Source: Alnus glutinosa (Eukaryota > Streptophyta > Magnoliopsida > Fagales > Betulaceae). From it: 64,000 nt of DNA. A model generated the notes under the pieces. It was not told the DNA's origin. It saw only the letters and a list, made by a program, of their open reading frames with translations, and searched no databases. Made by a program: the position numbers and the translations under genes. This document shows positions 57,528 to 64,000 of the stretch, piece after piece. Numbering within the stretch: position 1 is the first letter of the stretch; each line of letters starts with the position of its first letter. The DNA is taken from NCBI RefSeq assembly GCF_958979055.1, contig NC_084888.1:9099501-9163500 (forward strand). The letters run 5' to 3'.

Positions 57528-59809
57528 ATTTTTTGAATCATGGAACCTAAATGTGGTGGATTTGCAAAACAGATATGTTTGGTGTCACTCTTGCACATCT
57601 CTTTAATTTACAAATCCACTATTAATATGTGGAACGCATGTGATTCCCATAAATTTAATGGTGAATTTACATTAAAAAAAAAAATGAAACTAAACATTTC
57701 TCTTTGTGAAATTTCTTGTAGGGAAATGAACCAGAGACGTATAAGAAAATGAAACTAAACATTTCTCTAAAAGTAAAGCGATATGTTTGGTGTCATTCTC
57801 TTGCACGTCTTTTTTGCAAATTTAATGTTGATATGGTAAAATATTACAATTTAATTTTAACACACTGGTTTAGATTTAAGGAACAAACATGCTTGACATA
57901 AAACATTTTTACAATTTGTTGACAGGTGCTACTATGTGATTGAAGGGTGTCAAAAAAAATTTTGTCGCTAATGTGGTCTCAATCACATGTTGACACGGGT
58001 CAGTAAAGTTATAAAACAATTCTAAAAGAATTATAGGTGTAGAATTACTCCCAGAAGAAATTTATTTAATAGAATATTGTAGGAATTATATAAAATTATT
58101 TAGGATCTTGATCCCAAACAATAAACCTATTTATTATTCAAAATAATCGAGGTAATGTTAAATTCACATATATATATATATATGATCCTCATCCAAACAA
58201 TCAACCTACGGATAAATTTTTATAATTGTTATTATGTTAAATTCAAATTTTATTATTTTTTTGCACATTTTAAATACTCACTCCTATTCGAATTGTAATC
58301 AAGGGAGAGGATGCAAAAGATTGGATTGTGATGGATTAGATTTTCTAGACCATTTAATTTGAAAACAATGGTCCAGACTTGAACGAATCTAGTTGATAGA
58401 ATACCTAACGAATTATAAAGAATGGATTTTTTTATTTATTTATTTTTTTTGTTCTCCTGAAGTCAAATTAACATTACCTCAAACTGAGAATGGGAATAAT
58501 CATTTAATCGTGTCCTCTACTCGTTGTTGTGTTAAATTTATTATTTTTCATAGTTTAAGTTTTGAAAATAAATAATAATTTATTGGAAAAAATTTACTTA
58601 TAATTTTTGATCTTTCACCACTTTTTAAAAAATGTACACAAACTTTAGAAAGTGTCAATTTAGGATATCTATATTTCATTTTTTTTTTTCAATTTCAACA
58701 ATTTGTTAGAATTTTTCGTTAAATCCTATCAAAATTTTCAAAATATCGCTATTTAATTTTTTTTTTTTTAAATATAAAATTTTTCCAAGAAAAAATCAAT
58801 AGTGCAATTATTCTTGTATTTTAATATATTTGTATTCAGTTGTTGTTCAACGTAAGTACGACTGTTATGGAGACCGGTTTCTACTTGTTGGTGATCAGAG
58901 ACTCAGAGGTGAGATTAAAGTAAATAAAATGCAGAAAAACTTATGATATCAGGTGAGCTTGAGACACGCATGCCACACCCTCTGCAAAGTCGAAAATGGG
59001 ATTTTGGTCACAGCTTCGCTTCATGCCAAAGGCAGAGGAATGACGTGGAAGAAAGATTTGCTGAGGAGGGCAGAGCCTTGACGGGAACGGCAAAAGTCAA
59101 ATGGTGAGCAAAGGGCAGCAGTCGTCCCATATTTTATTTCCATCTCCGTTCCAGTCTTCCAGAGCCGGAGAGAGAGAGAGAGAGAGAGAGATGGCAGAGT
59201 GCGCAGAAGAGAAACGCATATCCCCATGTGCAAAAGCATCTTACACAAATGACCCTCCTAGTCATTTCTTGGTCTTCGCGTTTGCCTTTTTTCAGCTTTC
59301 TTTTACTTTTTCCTTCTTCTTTCCTGCTGCGTCTCCAAGCTCCGTCCCAATCTAACATCCTATATCTACGTTTTCACCCTCTGCTACAGATTCATGATAA
59401 CAACCTTTTTTGTTTTTATTGCTAGGGATCGAGCACCTTTGCTCAATTCAGTAAATGTTCCAAAACTGTTCTTTCTGTTCGTTGAATTAATTAGCTCTAT
59501 TTCGCTTTCTTGCATGTGAACCAAACTTTAATATTTTCTATCAGGTGGCAACATACAGGTCAAATAAATTTTAACACTTTAATATATATATCAAATTTTG
59601 TTTTGTTTCGATCATTTCTGTCGGCTCAGCAGCTAAAGATGCTGCTATAGTTATATCTAGGTGGTAATAGGTAGTGTTCCACTGTTCCTCGTCCTTTCTG
59701 AAATTACCCAACGACTCTAAACAGTACTTAAAAGGAGGTCATGAATATGTGTTTTTGATTCGAGCACAACAAATATCCACATATGTTATTGTCAATCAAG
59801 GATATGGCT
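57528..59809. other. Gene-free intergenic region
   Basis: AT-rich with an AT microsatellite at about 58168-58184 and a (GA)n run at 59169-59190. Open frames of 60-85 codons near 59020-59425 are low-complexity or antisense pairs without recognisable domains. Confidence 0.4.
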
Positions 59810-59968
59810 TAGGTGCTGTGAATTTTTTTACAACACCTATGTTGTAGTAAATCTAAGGGTTTGGATTTGATTTCAAACCCTTGAAATCAAATCCAAAGGG
59901 TTTGAAATCAAATCTAAACCCTTAGATTTACGACAGCATATGTGCTGTAAAAAAATTTACAGCACCTA
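59810..59968. mobile_element. Near-perfect hairpin MITE, possible TA target duplication
   Basis: Almost the whole 155-bp sequence is one inverted repeat: left GGTGCTGTGAATTTTTTTAC, AAATCTAAGGGTTTGGATTT; right AAATCTAAACCCTTAGATTT, GTAAAAAAATTTACAGCACC, with the turn near GAAATCAAATCC. TA flanks both ends (59810-59811 and 59967-59968), which would fit a Stowaway (Tc1/mariner) MITE. The palindrome in fact runs on to GCTTAGG/CCTAAGC, so the true edge could be 2-3 bp further out. Confidence 0.75.
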
Positions 59969-59971
59969 AGC

Positions 59972-60767
59972 TTAATCCGTCAATCAAAGCCTAATTCAAA
60001 CATTTGTGACCACCCTTGTCATCGCTTGAGATCGATTCTCGGTGGCTCTTTATAGTCAAATCATGTCCAAATGTTTTCCGCTCGCCTTTGAGAATGAGTT
60101 TCTCGGGTAGCTTGAATTTTTGCTTATGAACAATGTACATTTGTTCGAAGGTACTACTATCGAAGCTCTCGGATTTGGAATTATGAAGAGTTCAAAGATC
60201 GCATCCGAACGGCTAGCGATTGGAGTTGCGATCAACACCTTCTCGATCATCTTCAAATTTAACCTAGCTAGTTTTGAAACCTCAACTTAGAACAAACATA
60301 ACCACTATACTTAAACTTGCAACATAACATATTTTGGCTCAAAATTTTCCATTAACACGAAACCTCACAAACTACACATTTGACAATTATCTAACAATTA
60401 AAACACAATTGTTATTTACAAAGACAGACCAACCCCATTAGCGTTACTACAATGAAAAATTCCAGATGATAGGCTAAAAAAACCCTTAAAATTGATCCTT
60501 GTATTTTTGTGCTTCTTGTTTGAAAATCAGAGATTATGGGAGAATTTTAATATATATAAATGAATTGATGAGATATTTAAAGCAATATATATATATATAT
60601 ATATACTTGAATTGATGTAAATAATTGGTAGGGTCCTAGAAAACCGTCTTAGTTGAAATTCAATGGACATTTTTCTTGGGAAAACAAAAAACAAAAAAGA
60701 AGAAAAAAGTTAGGTTCCTACGATGATTGGAAAGTCACATTCAAAATTAAATAAACCACCATAAACC

Positions 60768-60804
<37 letters not shown>

Positions 60805-61477
60805 CCGCAACCTCGCGAGTCGCAACCTTGATAGGCTGATAGCCATGAACCAAAAGGAACATTGGTCTCAGTACTGTCTGGTTTCTTTGGAGTGGCGAGG
60901 CATCAATTAGGATGCTGCCTTTTTCGTACTAAATCATTAATTAGCATTAGGTTATTTTTAACTGACACTAGCATTAGTTTATAATTTCCATGAAGAACAT
61001 TAGCTGAATTTTATATAAGCTCGGAGGTCCCAAAGTTGGAGTGTTTATCAACGAAAACGCCGTCAGCTGTCTAGGCTTCAGAGACCAAAGTAGTGTTCAC
61101 TTTAGCAGAAGGTGAACAGTTCCTTTGTTTTATGCTTAGGTTATATTTTTTTTTGCAAACTTTTGTTGGGAGGTGATGTGACTATGACTACGTCCCTCAC
61201 ATTAATACATTTATTGCAAACATATATATATATGAGTGATATATATACATATTATTAATACGATGTAAAACCCTAAACATGCAAAACTCTGACACTAAGG
61301 TTTGTTGCATGTTCCGGTCGTCTGAACAGGCCAGTTGGGGTTGATCTGATGGGTAAAGTTTTTCAACGTTTTCTTTCAAGTTCCAAAGAAGGAATGGGGG
61401 GTGTGATTCAGATGGTAGTACTTGTACAACCAGAACCAGAGAGAGTCTTATCTTAAGCTTCAAATTCCAAAGAGAAC

Positions 61478-61510
<33 letters not shown>

Positions 61511-61795
61511 GAATATCTGACTCCATTTGTCGTTCAAGTTCCCTAATCCCAAGTTCCCTAATCTCTTTTTCAGTTTTCACACACCTTAAACAAACCGCTG
61601 GGTCTGTTGGGTGTTGAGTGTTGAGATGGGTAATTATGGGGTTTTGGTCCAAATAAATAAAGCTGCTGATATGGTGAGATAAGAGCAATGTGGGTCAGAG
61701 ATTCGGATCGTAGGGCATCCGGATCTTAACAGAGTAGGAGTGCCCAGAGATCTCCTCGGAGACCCTGCGTTTTTGGAAAGCAGCTCGCTTTAGGT
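59972..61795. other. Gene-free intergenic region
   Basis: 60000-60260 has moderate GC and TTCGAA/TCGAAG words like 19980-20390. AT microsatellites are at about 60586-60604 and 60770-60801, and a (CT)n at 61480-61502. Minus-strand open frames at 61197-61994 carry an Arg-Glu run from the CT repeat and lack recognisable domains. Confidence 0.4.
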
Positions 61796-61815
61796 CCCCC
61801 CCCCCCCCCCCCCCC
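61796..61815. repeat. C20 homopolymer
   Basis: Twenty C residues in a row in otherwise mixed sequence. Confidence 0.85.
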
Positions 61816-62429
61816 ACAATACTCAGCCTGCCAGCCCTACATATTTGAGACCTTCTTCTCAGCCCAAACTCCATCAGTACCGTACGATCGATCACCACGA
61901 TCATACGGATCAGAATCCCACCCCACCAAACCCTTTTCAGAAACAAACAGACCACACCATCATTTATTCGTCCACGCTTTGAAGTTTGACCCATGCTCAG
62001 TTTCAGATCAACTCAATTAGACTTTTCATGTAAAGGCACCAATACCTTTCATCTCTCTTTTTCCCCCTCCCTTTTTTTATTTTTTTTCTTAGAAAAAATA
62101 TATATATATATTCCTTTATCCTTTTACCAGTCAAAGGTTAAAAGGGTCAAATTCTAGGTGGATGGACGGATTTGCCGGAGACAGCATCTTTTTTTGTTTT
62201 TTGTTTTTATTTTTCATCTGCATGGTTCATTTTCAACAGCGGAAAACATAATTTCTCTTGGTGGGAAATATTTCCATTAATTAGTAGATGGGCCGAAAGC
62301 CCAATTAGGCCCGTTTATTAATCAGTGCCAAAGAAAATTATTAATCAGGCCCGTCAACTGAGACCCTCACCCGGGCCCATGGGCTAGGCTGTATAGTCCA
62401 TCACATGACCTGATCGAGCCAACTGGAAA

Positions 62430-62890
62430 CAACTCATGAAAAGCCATGAGAAGACCGAAACTCTGAAATACCCAGAACGTGTTTCAAACACATTCTCACC
62501 TATGTCTTGGTCAATCATGCTCCAAAACGTGGCCGCACGCGATCTTTATACAAGAAGACACGCCAATTCGACACGTGGAAGCCACGTCATGGAAGATAAG
62601 GAGGCCTACATTTCGGACCGCGTGATTGCCCACGTTCCGGAAGTGGAGACCCACGATCAAGAAGCCAGTTCCCACAATTTTTCAGGGAAAATCGACTCTC
62701 CCTTCATTATAAATACAGACTTACCTTTAGGTATTCCAGTCTCTGGCTGAAATTATTGTTATTGAGACATTTATACAGATTATCCAAATGATTGACTTCT
62801 GCATCGGAGTGGGACCAGCTGACACTCCCAGCAAAACCTCTTTACCGAGCTTACTATTTTGCAGGATAAGATTTTAAGAACTTTCTAAAA
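62430..62890 (+). mobile_element. Ty3/gypsy-type LTR remnant
   Basis: A non-AT-rich segment with a TATA-like ATTATAAATACAG at about 62706 and, 90 bp on, GACTTCTGCATCGGAGTGGG followed by GACACTCCCAG. The CATCGGAGTGG word after a TATA box is characteristic of the R-U5 part of many plant Ty3/gypsy LTRs. There is no partner LTR or internal coding region in the window, so it is a solo or truncated LTR. Outer limits are approximate. Confidence 0.55.
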
Positions 62891-63547
62891 GCTTGCGCTA
62901 CCGGTCCAGAAACTGTCTTAACATCTTCAAATTATTATTATTATTATTATTTTCTTTTATAAAATAGTTTAATTTAATTTAATTTAATAACAGAAATTTT
63001 CATTGGTGGTACATGATTGAAGAGCATGCGAGTTGTGATGAACCTGCACGTACGTGAACCTCTCGCTAGTCCGCTTCTGGGTGATGAGGTGGGTCTTGTC
63101 TTGGTCACGACTGAAGGTATAACTGGACCAGACTTCCTCTATGGGTCGGCCCAAGACAAGGCCCAGTTGAGTGTGAATTTCACCGCAAAATGATGGGGTT
63201 TGGGAGGGCTTCTGGTGGAGGACTAGCCGACTCTTAATATAGTCTTTAACGGCCCATATCTTTTATCAATGACCCAATGTTTTATTACTTTATTGGTCCC
63301 TTTGTTAATATGTTTTGAGAGGTGTTTTTGGTTTTGAACACAAATTTTTTACAAATTGGTTTGGAATAATTGATTTCAATATATGTGAGAAGTACATGTT
63401 TTATTTAATAATATATACTTTTCTCATGTTTTTTTAATAGCATTAATAAAATGCATGTGAGAAATGAACATTTTATTTTTAGAAACAAAGTTGAAGGAAA
63501 TTTATGTTCATTTGTTTTTTGTTTGAAAAAGTTTTATGGTATGTATG

Positions 63548-63728
63548 GGTGTACAACCGGTTGCGGTTATGGTTGTTTGGTCATAACTGCAACCGCAACC
63601 GCCAACCGGGGTACTCAATTATTCCTATTTTAATAACCGTAACTACAACCGGTAGACCGGCTATCGTTTTTACCAACCGCCGATTATCTAATTATTAAAA
63701 ACTGGTTATTAACCGGATAACCGGTTTT
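63548..63728. repeat. Repeat rich in AACCGGTT and AACCGCAACC words
   Basis: Contains CAACCGGTTGCGGTTATGG, GCAACCGCAACCGCCAACC, CTACAACCGGTAGACCGG and AACCGGATAACCGG, making many short palindromes. Such stretches are typical of arms of hAT-like repeats. No boundaries could be set. Confidence 0.45.
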
Positions 63729-64000
63729 TATATATTGTCGAATTTTTTTAGGTTTATTTTTTTAATTCAATATTCAATGCTAATTACTAAATAGTACATA
63801 CTACTATCACCATTCATTCAATATAAATAAAATGATTGTAAATAAAATCATGAAAGATGAGCTTGGCTTTTGGTTGATTCAAACCTTAATTCTCAAAACT
63901 TAGTTTCTAGCTTCCTTTTCCTTATGGTGAAATGGCTATTCTTTCTTTTTCTGCTCTGATAACACAACCATTTATCCCAAAATACAAAAAGAAAAAACAG
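63729..64000. other. Window end, no gene seen
   Basis: AT-rich sequence without recognisable features up to the edge. Confidence 0.4.

Noticed and set aside
59101-59425. Possible small gene near the (GA)n run
   Set aside because: Frames on both strands are low-complexity, and no splice or family support was seen.
61197-61994. Two minus-strand frames of 163 and 99 codons
   Set aside because: One contains a CT-repeat-derived Arg-Glu run, the other a poly-Gly from the C20 run; no domains and no splice-linked partner exons.
62436-62750. 104-codon plus-strand frame
   Set aside because: Lies inside the probable Ty3/gypsy LTR and runs over its TATA-like region.

Overview
The window is nuclear DNA of a flowering plant, almost certainly a core eudicot and perhaps a woody rosid; the species cannot be fixed from the sequence. 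The evidence is AT-rich intergenic DNA full of small inverted-repeat transposons, GT-AG introns, plant-only gene families (plastid PDH E1-alpha, a PRR clock protein, an NHL protein, MTP1) and a plant-type nuclear tRNA-Cys. Eight protein genes, one tRNA gene and one sHSP pseudogene are supported. Exon borders were placed by hand from reading frame, splice sites and family similarity; for every multi-exon gene the joined exons keep frame to the stop.

Layout. 1-3.8 kb: 3' end of a VPS8-like endosomal tethering gene (+). 4.45-4.52 kb: tRNA-Cys(GCA) (-). 5.9-8.5 kb: plastid pyruvate dehydrogenase E1-alpha (+). 9-10.8 kb: small transposons. 11.1-13.8 kb: COG4, Golgi tethering (-). 15.7-17.2 kb: two-RRM chloroplast RNA-binding protein (+), divergent from COG4. 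18-25.5 kb: gene-poor, with a stack of TIR elements. 26.2-31.3 kb: pseudo-response regulator of the PRR5/PRR9 clade (+), with an evening element and a G-box upstream. 31.3-37.2 kb: several long-TIR MITEs. 37.3-37.9 kb: single-exon NDR1/HIN1-like protein (+). 38-45 kb: repeats, LTR-like pieces and an odd pyrimidine tract. 48.5-49.8 kb: MTP1/ZAT vacuolar zinc transporter (+), probably with a long leader intron. 53.5-55.1 kb: bHLH factor of the bHLH57/67/70 type (+). 56-57.5 kb: a TIR element carrying the broken front half of an ER small heat-shock gene. 57.5-64 kb: no supported gene; a near-perfect hairpin MITE and a probable Ty3/gypsy LTR remnant.

The genes are independent nuclear transcription units, not an operon. 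Taken together they look like an ancestral eudicot block. From memory, the Arabidopsis homologues of PRR, MTP1 and bHLH are neighbours on chromosome 2, those of the RRM protein and PDH E1-alpha are neighbours on chromosome 1, and those of COG4 and the NHL protein are near each other on chromosome 4. That interleaving is what loss of alternate copies after whole-genome duplication would leave.

The most notable non-genic objects are the Pack-type TIR element with an sHSP fragment (about 55996-57518), a second long-TIR element with unidentified cargo (22682-23805), and an expanded 27-bp repeat coding the histidine-rich loop of MTP1. I found no CRISPR array, no prokaryote-like system and no clearly new biochemical system.
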